From: an uncultured Alistipes sp.
GTDB lineage: Bacteria; Bacteroidota; Bacteroidia; Bacteroidales; UBA932
Length of the DNA stretch: 64,000 nucleotides
Assembly (NCBI GenBank): GCA_902388455.1
Contig: CABMPD010000006.1
Span: 1 to 64,000 of the forward strand
Reading direction: 5' to 3'
Both the position numbers and the translations under genes were made by a program. How positions within the stretch are numbered: position 1 is the stretch's first letter; each line of letters opens with the position of its first letter. Below, one piece after another: positions 17,444-25,630 of this stretch. The notes under the pieces were generated by a model. That model was not told the origin of the DNA and made no database searches. It saw only the letters and a list, made by a program, of their open reading frames with translations.

Positions 17444-18019
17444 CTATTTTTCCAAATCCTTATCTGTTTTCAGCATCCGTGCCAGCCTGTTGCGGCAGCG
17501 GAAGAGCCGTACCTTGACATTGGCCTGAGTCATGCCTGTAATCTGCTCGAGCTCGGCGATGCTGCGGCCCTCCTCGTAGAATGCGCTGATCAGGAACCGG
17601 TCCTGCGGTTCGAGTGCCGCCACCGCCCTTTCCAGAGCCTCGTACTGCCTCTCGCGCAGCTCTTTCATCTCCCGGTCCTCCCCGCTTTCGAGCCATGCGC
17701 TGCTCTCCTGCAGTTCCCGTTCCGTGAACCTTTCCCGGCTTACCGTCCATTTCCTTTTCCTCAGCGACGAGACCGCGAGGTGCCAGGCGATGCTGTAGAG
17801 CCAGGTGGAGATGGAGCTCTCGCCCCTGTACCTGCCTAAGGAGAAATATGCCTTGACAAATGTCTCCTGTGCCAGGTCCTCCGCATCCTCCCTGCTGCCC
17901 GTCACACGGTAGAGCACTGAGAAAATCATGCCGCTGTGAGCGTCCACTATCTGACGGAAGAGGTCCTTGTCCCCTTCCATTATCTTAAGGATCAGTGCGC
18001 TCTCTTCGGCTCTTGTCAT
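17444..18019 (-). CDS. ECF-type RNA polymerase sigma factor
   Basis: 191 residues. Region 2 spans roughly 20-90, with the DAEDLAQETFVKAY signature and STWLYSIAWHLAVSSLRKRK for -10 recognition. Region 4 (about 130-185) ends in an HTH (SIAELEQITGMTQANVKVRLFRCRNRLARML). These residues identify an extracytoplasmic-function sigma factor. The promoter upstream has an ECF-like shape and is shared with the divergent gene, which suggests autoregulation. The gene downstream encodes a small membrane protein that may control it. Confidence 0.93.
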   Translation of the reverse strand: MTRAEESALILKIMEGDKDLFRQIVDAHSGMIFSVLYRVTGSREDAEDLAQETFVKAYFSLGRYRGESSISTWLYSIAWHLAVSSLRKRKWTVSRERFTERELQESSAWLESGEDREMKELRERQYEALERAVAALEPQDRFLISAFYEEGRSIAELEQITGMTQANVKVRLFRCRNRLARMLKTDKDLEK

Positions 18020-18045
18020 AGGTGCGGTATTCTGTCTGAATATAA

Positions 18046-18096
18046 GACGAATGTAAATGTAAAAGGTTACATGTAACCTTTTCCCGTTTATGCGTC
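18046..18096. promoter_or_regulatory. divergent ECF-type promoters sharing a palindromic -35
   Basis: A perfect 22-bp palindrome at 18061-18082 centred on GTTACATGTAAC provides a TGTAAC element on each strand. Towards the right, TGTAAC (18072-18077) is followed after 15 bases by CGTC (18093-18096). Towards the left, the same element is followed after 16 bases by CGTC on the minus strand (18046-18049). The TGTAAC/CGTC pair is the classic shape of ECF sigma promoters. Confidence 0.6.
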
Positions 18097-18140
18097 AAAG
18101 ATGCAAACGGAACATTAAAGAAACTTAAAAATCTAAAGCT

Positions 18141-18542
18141 ATGCAAGGAGTAATTATTTGTGCGGTAATTTTCTACTTCGTCTATCGCGTACTCGAGAAC
18201 CTGATTCACCGCAAGGAGCGGCTTATCATCGCCCAGAAGATAGAGACCCTCGACCCTCAGAAGAGCGGGCAGATGGACCTGAACAAGTGGTTCGGGGCAG
18301 CGGCTCCCAACAAGTATGCGCCTCTGCGGTGGGGCCTGCTGCTGACCGGAGCTGCTTTGGGCATCATACTGGCATTTTTTATACATCAGGGTCTGTATCC
18401 TGAAATGAAATGGTACAGTACGGGAGCCGAGATGCTGTATTTTGGCCTGACATTCCTCTTCGCCGGTATCGGCCTGCTGATATCGTTCATGCTTGAAAGG
18501 AAGTTCTCCGCAGAGGATGCGGAGAAATCCTCCAAGCAGTAG
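18141..18542 (+). CDS. DUF6249-like membrane protein
   Basis: 133 residues: a short hydrophobic N-terminal helix (VIICAVIFYFVYRVL), a charged linker (HRKERLIIAQKIE), then two membrane helices (LLLTGAALGIILAFFI and LYFGLTFLFAGIGLLISFML). The layout matches small membrane proteins annotated DUF6249 that accompany ECF sigma factors in this phylum. It is transcribed divergently from the sigma gene over a shared ECF-type promoter, so it is probably part of the sigma regulon. No enzymatic role is visible. Confidence 0.65.
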   Translation: MQGVIICAVIFYFVYRVLENLIHRKERLIIAQKIETLDPQKSGQMDLNKWFGAAAPNKYAPLRWGLLLTGAALGIILAFFIHQGLYPEMKWYSTGAEMLYFGLTFLFAGIGLLISFMLERKFSAEDAEKSSKQ

Positions 18543-18556
18543 AATATTCATGTAGA

Positions 18557-20605
18557 TTATTTCCGTACGATGCGGCCGACGGCCTCGAGCAGCGGATCCA
18601 CGCTGACCTCGGAGCCGACGGCCTGCTGCATCCATATCTGAGGGGTCAGGCGGCCGAGGGTGTAGATGCGGCGGATCTCCGAGGCGAACTCAGACTTGGT
18701 GCGGCACTGGGCCAGATGGCTCTCGAGCTGGTACTCGATGATGTGGCCGAAGGGGTAGTTGGGCAGGTACATCGGGGAGTTGATCATGTGCGAGTAGACG
18801 GCCAGCAGGGGGCAGTCGGGGGTGCCGAGCACGGGGGCGTAGTACTTGTTCCAGACGTCCTTGGCAATGCTGTTGACGGCATCGCGCAGCTCGGAGGCCG
18901 TGGCTTCGGGATGGCTGTAGAGCCACTGCCAGGTGTACATGTCGGTCAGGGCCACTCCCATGATCTCGTAGGCGCCCCAGAAGATGTCGAGGGTGGTGTT
19001 GTCGTCCATCGCGTAGTCGAAGCCGAGGAGCTGGAGGTCGCGCTTCTGGAAGATGAAGGCGAGGGCCTCGGTGTAGGCGGTGTTGGGTACGCCGTTGAGC
19101 ATGTAGTAATCGATGTTGTAGAGGTCGAGGGTCTGCTCGACGTTGTGGCCGAACTCGTGGACGGCGATGTTGTAGCCCTTGTAGTCCATGCCCTTGTCTC
19201 CGATACGGGTGCGCAGGCGGGCGGGCTCCCAGCGTCCCTGTGCTCCCCAGGCATGGCCTGAGCCGCGGGCCGGTTCCACTACGATGCGGTCAGCCAGGTA
19301 GCGGGCATCCTTGGCGGAGAAACCGAGGGCTCTCAGCATACGCGGCATGTCATCGGCGAATGCCTGCGCGTCAGGATATTTGCGCCGGGTCATCTCGGTC
19401 AGTTCGTCCTCGGGCATGGCCGAGCGGCTCTTGAATCCGTCGTACCAGATGTCGTAGGGTCTCAGGTCGCGGCCCAGGCGCTCGCGGATGACGGCGGCCA
19501 CCTCCTTTATCTCGGGCGAGGAGATCAGATGGATGAACAGCTCCTCGATGTCCTTAGCGGACACTTCCATGCCCTCCTCGAAGTTGCGGGCGATGCCTGT
19601 GGGCAGCTCAGGGCTGTAGAGGTCGATCTGCTCTTCCACATGGAAGGTGTTGAGGATATGCGAGTAGCGCACGTCGGTCTCGGGCTGGAGCTGCACTTCC
19701 TTGCCGTCCTTCCAGGTCTTGTTGGAATAGGGTGCCCAGTCGTAAGCCGGGTTGTTCACCACGTCTTTCGGGATGGTCTGGTCCACGATACGGAGCATCA
19801 CCTGGAAGATCATCTCCTGTTTCTCGTTTGCGTTGGGGATGTCAGCGTAGTTGCTCTTGAGCTCGTCGCGCAGGTTCCAGTGCGAGAGCAACACCATGTC
19901 CTCGGGGAAGAGGCGGCGGCCGTCATCTGTGAGCAAATGTCCCATCATGATATTGTAAGAGGCGATGTAGTTCTCGCAGCCGCTGAGTACTTGGGCGTAA
20001 CGGGCCTTGACTGCTGCCGGCACTCTGGTGGTGAATGCGTCTCCCATGCGGGCGTAGGCCCAGTCGAGACGGCTCCAGTCCTTCCCGAGGGTGTTTTTCT
20101 CCTCGAGGGTGTAGAACGGGAAGTTGAGGATGGTGACGAATGCCGTCTTGTTGGCGAAGAGGTCGTCCGACAGGTGAGAATAGGGGTCGAATGCTCCGAG
20201 GATGTAGTCTATCCCGGTGAGCTCCGGGCCGGTCAGATGCAGCGGAGCCTGCAGCCGCACGGCCACCTGGTTCGAGGTGCCGTAGAGGGTCTCGAACGCC
20301 GCGGACAGCTTGTCGAAGAGCACCTTGCGGTCCTCCGGCGTAGCCGCGTAGCTTCCGGCGGCAAACTGCCCGAACTCCGCTTCAGTGCCATCCTCTGCTC
20401 TCCACAGCGCTGCTGCCTGGGCCACGCCCTTCTGCACCAGCGCCCTGTCCGCCTGAGGACATTTTTCTACGATAGCCTGCACCGTCCTGCCGACGGTCTC
20501 TTCCGAAATATTGCTCATAGTCTGCGCTGATTGATTGTTGTTTCCGTTACAGCCGCTCATAATCATCGTTGCCGCGGCCAGCATGAGTGCCGGTAGCTTT
20601 TTCAT
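18557..20605 (-). CDS. lipoprotein zinc metallopeptidase (M3-like gluzincin)
   Basis: 682 residues with a lipoprotein signal (MIMSGC). The zinc site is HEFGH near residue 482, followed after about 30 residues by NTAYTEALAF, whose Glu fits the third ligand of a gluzincin such as the M3 family. The rest is alpha-helical, as in oligopeptidases. Likely a periplasmic or surface peptidase. Family assignment beyond zincin is tentative because the sequence is divergent. Its 5' end overlaps the queH 3' end by 59 bp, so the two are probably cotranscribed. Confidence 0.75.
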   Translation of the reverse strand: MKKLPALMLAAATMIMSGCNGNNNQSAQTMSNISEETVGRTVQAIVEKCPQADRALVQKGVAQAAALWRAEDGTEAEFGQFAAGSYAATPEDRKVLFDKLSAAFETLYGTSNQVAVRLQAPLHLTGPELTGIDYILGAFDPYSHLSDDLFANKTAFVTILNFPFYTLEEKNTLGKDWSRLDWAYARMGDAFTTRVPAAVKARYAQVLSGCENYIASYNIMMGHLLTDDGRRLFPEDMVLLSHWNLRDELKSNYADIPNANEKQEMIFQVMLRIVDQTIPKDVVNNPAYDWAPYSNKTWKDGKEVQLQPETDVRYSHILNTFHVEEQIDLYSPELPTGIARNFEEGMEVSAKDIEELFIHLISSPEIKEVAAVIRERLGRDLRPYDIWYDGFKSRSAMPEDELTEMTRRKYPDAQAFADDMPRMLRALGFSAKDARYLADRIVVEPARGSGHAWGAQGRWEPARLRTRIGDKGMDYKGYNIAVHEFGHNVEQTLDLYNIDYYMLNGVPNTAYTEALAFIFQKRDLQLLGFDYAMDDNTTLDIFWGAYEIMGVALTDMYTWQWLYSHPEATASELRDAVNSIAKDVWNKYYAPVLGTPDCPLLAVYSHMINSPMYLPNYPFGHIIEYQLESHLAQCRTKSEFASEIRRIYTLGRLTPQIWMQQAVGSEVSVDPLLEAVGRIVRK

Positions 20606-21215
20606 ATTGCGTAGTGTTTAGAGTGTTGTTCTTGTCTGAGTGCCGGAGGCTGAACTCGCAGCCGCAGTACTGCTGATTGTAGAACTGGCGGGCGAGGATG
20701 TTGCGGCGTTCATAGAGGCCGCCCTTGCGCCAGTTGCGGTCCCAGAAGCGGGTCAGGCCCCGGCCGCAGTGCTCCTCGGCGTAGAAGCCGGCCTCGTTGA
20801 TCTGCCGGATGTCCTTCCAACGGGATGAGGCTAGGGTGGTGGTGAAGAGGGGGAAGCCGTGATCTGCTGCGTAGGAGGCTGCTGTGCAGAGGCGGTGCCT
20901 GAAGCAGGCGAGGCAGCGTCCGCCCCGTTCCGGCTCGTCTTCCAGTCCGACAGTGCATTCCAGCCATTGTGCGTGCTGTTGCTCCCACGGGCCTCCTGCA
21001 TTGTCCCCGGTATTGCTCCCGTCCAAGTCCACTATCGCCACCCCGATTTCCTTCGCGTACCTCACTATCTCATTTTTCCGCTTGAGATACTCCTCCTCTG
21101 GGAAAATGTTGGGGTTGTAGAAGAGGATGGTCGGTTCATAGCCGTTCTGTCCCATCCATTCGAGGATGGCGGCGGAGCAGGGGGCGCAGCAGGAGTGCAG
21201 AAGTACTTTTTCCAT
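20547..21215 (-). CDS. queH: epoxyqueuosine reductase QueH
   Basis: 222 residues. Conserved cysteines of the QueH (DUF208) family are present: HSCCAPCS at the N-terminus, RCLACFRHRL near residue 100, and YCGCEFSLR near 184. These bind the 4Fe-4S and metal centres that reduce epoxyqueuosine to queuosine in tRNA. The protein should end soon after CGCEFSLR; instead about 33 further residues run into the signal-peptide region of the next gene, a 59-bp overlap. The extension may have arisen by loss of a stop codon. Divergent from the fusion gene at 21262. Confidence 0.9.
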   Translation of the reverse strand: MEKVLLHSCCAPCSAAILEWMGQNGYEPTILFYNPNIFPEEEYLKRKNEIVRYAKEIGVAIVDLDGSNTGDNAGGPWEQQHAQWLECTVGLEDEPERGGRCLACFRHRLCTAASYAADHGFPLFTTTLASSRWKDIRQINEAGFYAEEHCGRGLTRFWDRNWRKGGLYERRNILARQFYNQQYCGCEFSLRHSDKNNTLNTTQYEKATGTHAGRGNDDYERL

Positions 21216-21244
21216 TGGATTGGCGCTGGGATTTTATATTTTTG
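21215..21244 (+). promoter_or_regulatory. promoter of the cyclo-ligase/monooxygenase fusion
   Basis: TTG (21215-21217), a 19-base spacer and TATTTTTG (21237-21244) match the Bacteroidales consensus, with the start codon 17 bases further on. Confidence 0.55.
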
Positions 21245-21261
21245 CGAAAATATTGAAAATT

Positions 21262-22779
21262 ATGGAAAGTAAAAAGGAACTTCGCAAATTGATATCGATG
21301 CGCAAGAAGCAGGTGCCCCTCGAGGAGCGCCGCCGCCGCTCTGTGCCGGTGATGGAGCGTCTGATGGCGCTGCCGCGTTTCCGGAAAGCGCAGAATATTC
21401 TGTTCTACTGGGCAATGCAGGATGAGGTGGCAACTCAGGACGCGGTGCTCGCCTGTGCTGCTGCCGGGAAGAACGTGTTTCTGCCGGTGGTGGACGGGGA
21501 TTTCTTGAGAATCAGAAGGTTCTCCGGTCGGGCCGCGCTGACTCCGGGCGAATCGTACGCTATTCCGGAGCCTGTGGAGGGGTCGGAGGAAGTGCGGATC
21601 ACCGATATTGACCTGGTCGTGGTGCCGGGAGTGGCCTTCGATATGGACGGCGGCCGGATGGGACGCGGCAAGGGCTTCTACGACAGGCTACTGGCAGGGG
21701 CTTCGGACTGCTCTCAGGGCGGGCCGTACAAGGTCGGGGTCTGCTTCGATTTTCAGGTGGTGGATGCGGTGCCCAGGGAGGCTCACGATATGCTGATGGA
21801 TGCGGTGGTGTGCGAGTCGCGTACTGAAATCATCCGCAATGACAACCGGGTGTGCTCGGTGTTCTGCATCCGCTATCCGATAGTCTCCGGCGGAATGGTC
21901 TGGTGCAGCGGGTGGAGGCTGGCTTCGGCGGTGAGTGCCGCGGGCGGTCTGGGTCTGCTCGGTGCCGGGTCGATGAAGCCTGAGCTGCTGCGGGAGCATA
22001 TCGCCGCATGCCGCGCCGCTACTGACAGGCCGTTCGGGGTCAATGTCCCGCTGATGTCTCCGTATGCCGCAGAGCTGATGGAGGTGGTGCTGTCTGAGAA
22101 GGTGCCGGTGGTGTTTACCTCGGCCGGTAATCCCAAGACATGGACACCGAGGCTCAAGGATGCCGGGGTGAAGGTAGCGCATGTGGTGTCGAGCTCGAAG
22201 TTCGCGGTCAAATGCGCTGAGGCCGGGGTCGATGCGGTGGTGGCCGAGGGGTTCGAGGCCGGCGGTCACAATGGCCGGGAGGAGACGGCTACGATGGTGC
22301 TGGTGCCTCAGGTCAGGGCGGCTGTGTCGCTGCCTCTGCTGGCGGCGGGCGGTATCGTCTCTGGTGCGGGCATGGCTGCGGCCTTCGCTCTCGGAGCCGA
22401 GGGCGTGCAGGTCGGTACCCGTTTCGCCCTGTGCCGCGAGAGCAGTGCCAGCGAGGAGTTCAAGCAGCTCTGTCTCGGGCTCAAGGAGGGTGATACGATG
22501 CTGGCCCTCAAGAAGGTGAGCCCGACCCGCCTGATCAAGAACGATTTCTATGCACAGGTGCAGGAGGCAGAGGACCGCGGGGCTTCGAAGGAAGAGCTCG
22601 TGGAGCTGCTGGGACGTGGCCGGGCCCGTCAGGGTATCTTCGAAGGCGACCTGTCAGCCGGCGAGCTGGAGATAGGCCAGGGCGTCTCCCTCATCTCCGA
22701 CCTGCCCTCGGCTGCCGATATCGTCCGCTCGATGGTGGACGGCTACCGTCAGGCCGTGGCCGGGATGGAGGTGCTGTAA
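21262..22779 (+). CDS. fusion: 5-formyltetrahydrofolate cyclo-ligase + nitronate monooxygenase
   Basis: Start chosen at MESKKELRKL, 17 bases after a good promoter; 505 residues. Residues 1-185 form a complete cyclo-ligase (N-terminal KKELRKLISMRKKQ, nucleotide/folate loop MGRGKGFYDRLL near 132, terminal DMLMDAVVCE), which converts 5-formyl-THF to 5,10-methenyl-THF with ATP. Residues about 195-505 are a nitronate monooxygenase/FabK-like FMN barrel (RYPIVSGGMVW, EAGGHNG near 330, AAGGI, VQVGTRFA). The joint is in frame with no stop and no start codon in the right frame, so this is one polypeptide. I do not know a precedent for this pairing. Divergent from queH. Confidence 0.9.
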   Translation: MESKKELRKLISMRKKQVPLEERRRRSVPVMERLMALPRFRKAQNILFYWAMQDEVATQDAVLACAAAGKNVFLPVVDGDFLRIRRFSGRAALTPGESYAIPEPVEGSEEVRITDIDLVVVPGVAFDMDGGRMGRGKGFYDRLLAGASDCSQGGPYKVGVCFDFQVVDAVPREAHDMLMDAVVCESRTEIIRNDNRVCSVFCIRYPIVSGGMVWCSGWRLASAVSAAGGLGLLGAGSMKPELLREHIAACRAATDRPFGVNVPLMSPYAAELMEVVLSEKVPVVFTSAGNPKTWTPRLKDAGVKVAHVVSSSKFAVKCAEAGVDAVVAEGFEAGGHNGREETATMVLVPQVRAAVSLPLLAAGGIVSGAGMAAAFALGAEGVQVGTRFALCRESSASEEFKQLCLGLKEGDTMLALKKVSPTRLIKNDFYAQVQEAEDRGASKEELVELLGRGRARQGIFEGDLSAGELEIGQGVSLISDLPSAADIVRSMVDGYRQAVAGMEVL

Positions 22780-22807
22780 TATCGTGCTCTGTCAGTCGCA
22801 ATGATAT

Positions 22808-22832
22808 CGTTTCCCGCAATTCGCTGCCGTTG
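22808..22832 (-). repeat. inverted partial copy of the 105-bp repeat core
   Basis: The reverse complement of these 25 bases matches 23104-23128 at 24 of 25 positions (core CAACGGCAGCGAAT). It lies about 270 bp upstream of the tandem array in opposite orientation. Confidence 0.7.
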
Positions 22833-22954
22833 TTGCAGGAACGGATGTTCCCCACCTTCGGAAGGTGGTTGAGGCCGGGAGGCGAAGGGTCTAATGGTAA
22901 GTGCAGGAGCGGGGTGTTTTGATAAGTTCTGGATTTAGAGGTAGTTGGAAATAT

Positions 22955-23000
22955 AACGAGAGTCTTTCGGCCGCATCTAAATATCCGAAAGACTCTCGTT
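22955..23000. terminator. 16-bp perfect hairpin, probable bidirectional terminator
   Basis: Arms 22955-22970 and 22985-23000 are perfectly complementary (ends AACGAG / CTCGTT), with a 14-nt loop. It lies between two convergent genes. The following T-run is weak, so termination is likely but not certain. Confidence 0.6.
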
Positions 23001-23100
23001 GTATTGTGATATGACTGATTGTCAATGTTTTGCAAATAATGGCCGCTGCAGTATTTACCGTTAGTTGTGAATAGCTTACAAGTGGTCACAAGTGGTCGTA

Positions 23101-23357
23101 CCGCAACGGCAGCGAATCGCGGGAAACGGTGCCGTTGTGGAAGTGGATGATGGGTGGAAAGTGCGCTGTGTGGCCTGTGGACGTTGTGGCTTCGGATGCG
23201 CCATGCCGCAACGGCAGCAAATCGCGGGAAATGGTGCCGTTGTGGAAGTGGGAGAAGGGTGGAAAGTGCCCTGTGTGGCCTGTGGACGTTGTGGCTTCGG
23301 ATGCGCCATGCCGCAACGGCAGCAAATCGCGGGAAATGCTGCCGTTGTGGATTGGAA
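23101..23357 (+). repeat. 105-bp tandem repeat, two full copies plus a partial third
   Basis: Units begin at 23101, 23206 and 23311, each with CCGCAACGGCAGC. Units one and two differ at only a handful of positions; the third stops after about 47 bases. Each unit contains an inverted repeat CAACGGCA ... TGCCGTTG, so each could form a hairpin in DNA or RNA. Confidence 0.85.
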
Positions 23358-23424
23358 GGCGGGAGCGTCGGGCGCCGTCAGTCACGCACCGTCAGTCGCC
23401 AGTCTGTGGAAAGAGCCGTTCGGT

Positions 23425-25512
23425 CTAGCGGCCGACGATGAGGGCCTGCTGGGGTCCGACGGTGAGGACGGGGCCGTTGAGGGTGCCGAGGCCGTCGACG
23501 GAGATGCGGCCGTCCCGGCAGTAAATGGTATAGTTGTGTGCCCCGGCAGTGGATGCAGTCTCTCCGGAGGACGGCTGGCTGCCGGTGTCGGACGTGCCGG
23601 AATTACCGGAAGCGCTGTCCGAAGAACCCTGCCCCGGAACGGTAACCGACACAGCCTCCTTCCGCGAGTTGATCACCACGACGATCTCTTCGCAGGGGTC
23701 TCCGCCGGCATGTCCGGTGAGTCTCCATGCCACCACTCCCTCAGGCGCATCCAGAAATTCCAGATGTTCCCGTACCATGTCTGCATCTCCGAGGCGGAAG
23801 GCTGGATGGGCCTTGCGCAGGGCGATGAGTCCGCGGTAGTAGTCGTAGAGGTCAGCATATCTGGCCTTGAAGCTCCAGTCGATGGCGTTGATGGCGTCGG
23901 GACTGTTGTAGCTGTTGTGCACTCCCTGTTTTGTGCGGAAAAGTTCCTCGCCTGCATATATGAAAGGTATGCCCTGGGATGTGAATACTACGGTCTGGCC
24001 GAGTTTGTCCAGCCTCAGCAGCTCGTCTTCGGATATGCCAGGCAGGGAGGCGTGAAGTCTGTCACGCAGGCACATGTCGTCGTGACAGGAGATGTAAGAG
24101 ATCATCTGTGAAGGCTCAGAAGCCCAGCAAGTGTCGGAGTAGTTGACGTCTGCGAAGTCCACGTCCGGATGCCATATCGCTCCAGCCACTCCGAATTTGA
24201 CACTTTCCTCCAGCCCCTGCACGCCTCCGAGGAAGCCTGCCTGCGAGTCATCGCTGAACGGGCCGCGGAGGGCATCGCGCATCTCGTCGGAGAATGCCGC
24301 TATACCCGGCATTTCCCAGGTGTTGGCCTTCATGGCCAGCAGTTTCCCGTCATACAGGGGAGCGGAGGCGGCCCAGCCCTCACCATAGATGAGTATCGAA
24401 GAATCTATATCGTACAGGGCCGAGCGTATGGCATTCATGGTCTCTATGTCGTGTATGCCCATAAGGTCGAAGCGGAATCCGTCGATGTGGTATTCCTCGG
24501 CCCACCAGCAGACGGATTCGACCATGTAGCGGCGCATCATCTCGCGGTCGGAAGCGGTCTCATTGCCGCAGGCCGAGCCGTCAGCGAAGGAGCCGTCCTC
24601 CCTCATGCGGAAGAAGTAGCCGGGTACGGTCCGCTCGAAGGCCTGGGAGGCAGCGTCGGAGACATGGTTGTACACCACGTCTAGCACCACCCTGATACCG
24701 GCCTTGTGCAGGGCCTGGACCATCTCCTTGAATTCCCGGATGCGGCAGGCAGGGTCGTAGGGGTCGGTGGAATAGGAGCCGTCGGGTACGTTGTAGTTCA
24801 CCGGGTCATAGCCCCAGTTGTAGACATTGTCCTCCAGACGGGTCTCGTCCACGGAGGCGTAGTCGAATGAGGGGAGGATGTGCACATGGGTCACGCCCAG
24901 TTCCACGAGGTGGTCCACTCCTGTACGCACGCCGCGGGGTCCGCGTGTTCCGCTCTCGGTCAGAGCCAGGAACTTGCCGCGGTGCTCAGGGGATATGCCG
25001 GAATTGCCGGAGATGGAGAAATCCCTGTGGTGCATCTCATATACCACTGCATCGGCAAATGAGCGGAGCTCCGGGCGGCAGTCCTCCGCCCAGCCTTCGG
25101 GGTCGGTGGCGTTGAAATCCACGACGGCGGCACGCTGCCCGTTGACTCCCACCGCAGTTGCGAAGATGCCGGGAGTCTCCTCGAGCCACCGGCCTGAGAC
25201 ATTGACCCTGAAGGTGTAGAACCGGCCTTCGAGGTCTCCCTCGACGACAGCGCTCCAGGAGCCGTCAGCGGCATTTTTATTCATCTCGATGACCTCGTAG
25301 GGCTGTCCCCCGAGACCCTCCTCATAGAGCAGGACGCGGGCGGAGTCAGCGGTCGGGGCCCATAGGGAAAAATGGGAACTGGCGGGGGTGTAGCTGAGTT
25401 CCTGGAGAGAGCCCTCTTTCGGGGGGAATTGGTCGGAGGATACGGTGCAGCCAAGTGTCAGAGGGGCTGCGGCAAAGGCCAGTAGGCAGGGGAGTAAACA
25501 CTTGTGTTTCAT
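23425..25512 (-). CDS. pulA: type I pullulanase, lipoprotein (GH13)
   Basis: 695 residues with a lipoprotein signal (PLTLGC). An N-terminal carbohydrate-binding/E-set domain (SHFSLWAPTADSARVLLY) precedes a GH13 barrel. YNWGYDP near residue 228, the pullulanase type I signature, is present. The catalytic set is visible: FRFDLMG (nucleophile Asp) near 346, YGEGW (acid Glu) near 376 and ISCHDD near 472. It cleaves alpha-1,6 links in pullulan and branched glucans at the cell surface or in the periplasm. A Ser/Gly-rich insert (SSDSASGNSG) lies near the C-terminus. Monocistronic, with a TAAATTTG box upstream; no susC/susD neighbours. Confidence 0.93.
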   Translation of the reverse strand: MKHKCLLPCLLAFAAAPLTLGCTVSSDQFPPKEGSLQELSYTPASSHFSLWAPTADSARVLLYEEGLGGQPYEVIEMNKNAADGSWSAVVEGDLEGRFYTFRVNVSGRWLEETPGIFATAVGVNGQRAAVVDFNATDPEGWAEDCRPELRSFADAVVYEMHHRDFSISGNSGISPEHRGKFLALTESGTRGPRGVRTGVDHLVELGVTHVHILPSFDYASVDETRLEDNVYNWGYDPVNYNVPDGSYSTDPYDPACRIREFKEMVQALHKAGIRVVLDVVYNHVSDAASQAFERTVPGYFFRMREDGSFADGSACGNETASDREMMRRYMVESVCWWAEEYHIDGFRFDLMGIHDIETMNAIRSALYDIDSSILIYGEGWAASAPLYDGKLLAMKANTWEMPGIAAFSDEMRDALRGPFSDDSQAGFLGGVQGLEESVKFGVAGAIWHPDVDFADVNYSDTCWASEPSQMISYISCHDDMCLRDRLHASLPGISEDELLRLDKLGQTVVFTSQGIPFIYAGEELFRTKQGVHNSYNSPDAINAIDWSFKARYADLYDYYRGLIALRKAHPAFRLGDADMVREHLEFLDAPEGVVAWRLTGHAGGDPCEEIVVVINSRKEAVSVTVPGQGSSDSASGNSGTSDTGSQPSSGETASTAGAHNYTIYCRDGRISVDGLGTLNGPVLTVGPQQALIVGR

Positions 25513-25554
25513 AGCGTGTTAAACTGTTGTATGTCAAAAAGAGAAATATAGGTG

Positions 25555-25586
25555 CAAATTTAGGAAATTTCTTGGATTAGGCACAA
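25555..25586 (-). promoter_or_regulatory. promoter of pulA
   Basis: On the minus strand TTG (25584-25586), 21 bases and TAAATTTG (25555-25562) lie about 43 bases before the start codon. Confidence 0.45.
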
Positions 25587-25630
25587 TTATTGCTAGCGCA
25601 GTCTCAGAAATTTTTAAAGAGTTATACAAT

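Larger units (their letters stand above)
22780..23424. other. 645-bp intergenic region with repeats and hairpins, no convincing gene
   Basis: This gap between the convergent fusion gene and pulA holds a small hairpin (22852-22868, CCACCTT/AAGGTGG), a 16-bp perfect hairpin (22955-23000), two direct copies of ACAAGTGGTC near 23078-23097, a 105-bp tandem repeat (23101-23357) and an inverted partial copy of that repeat (22808-22832). Open frames across the repeat exist on both strands only because 105 is divisible by three. Confidence 0.7.

Noticed and set aside
23101..23357. CRISPR array
   Set aside because: Units are 105 bp, directly adjacent and nearly identical throughout; there are no variable spacers and no cas genes.
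23092..24111. 339-residue frame across the 105-bp repeats
   Set aside because: Open only because 105 is a multiple of three; its 3' two thirds is antisense to pulA. The opposite strand is open too for the same reason.
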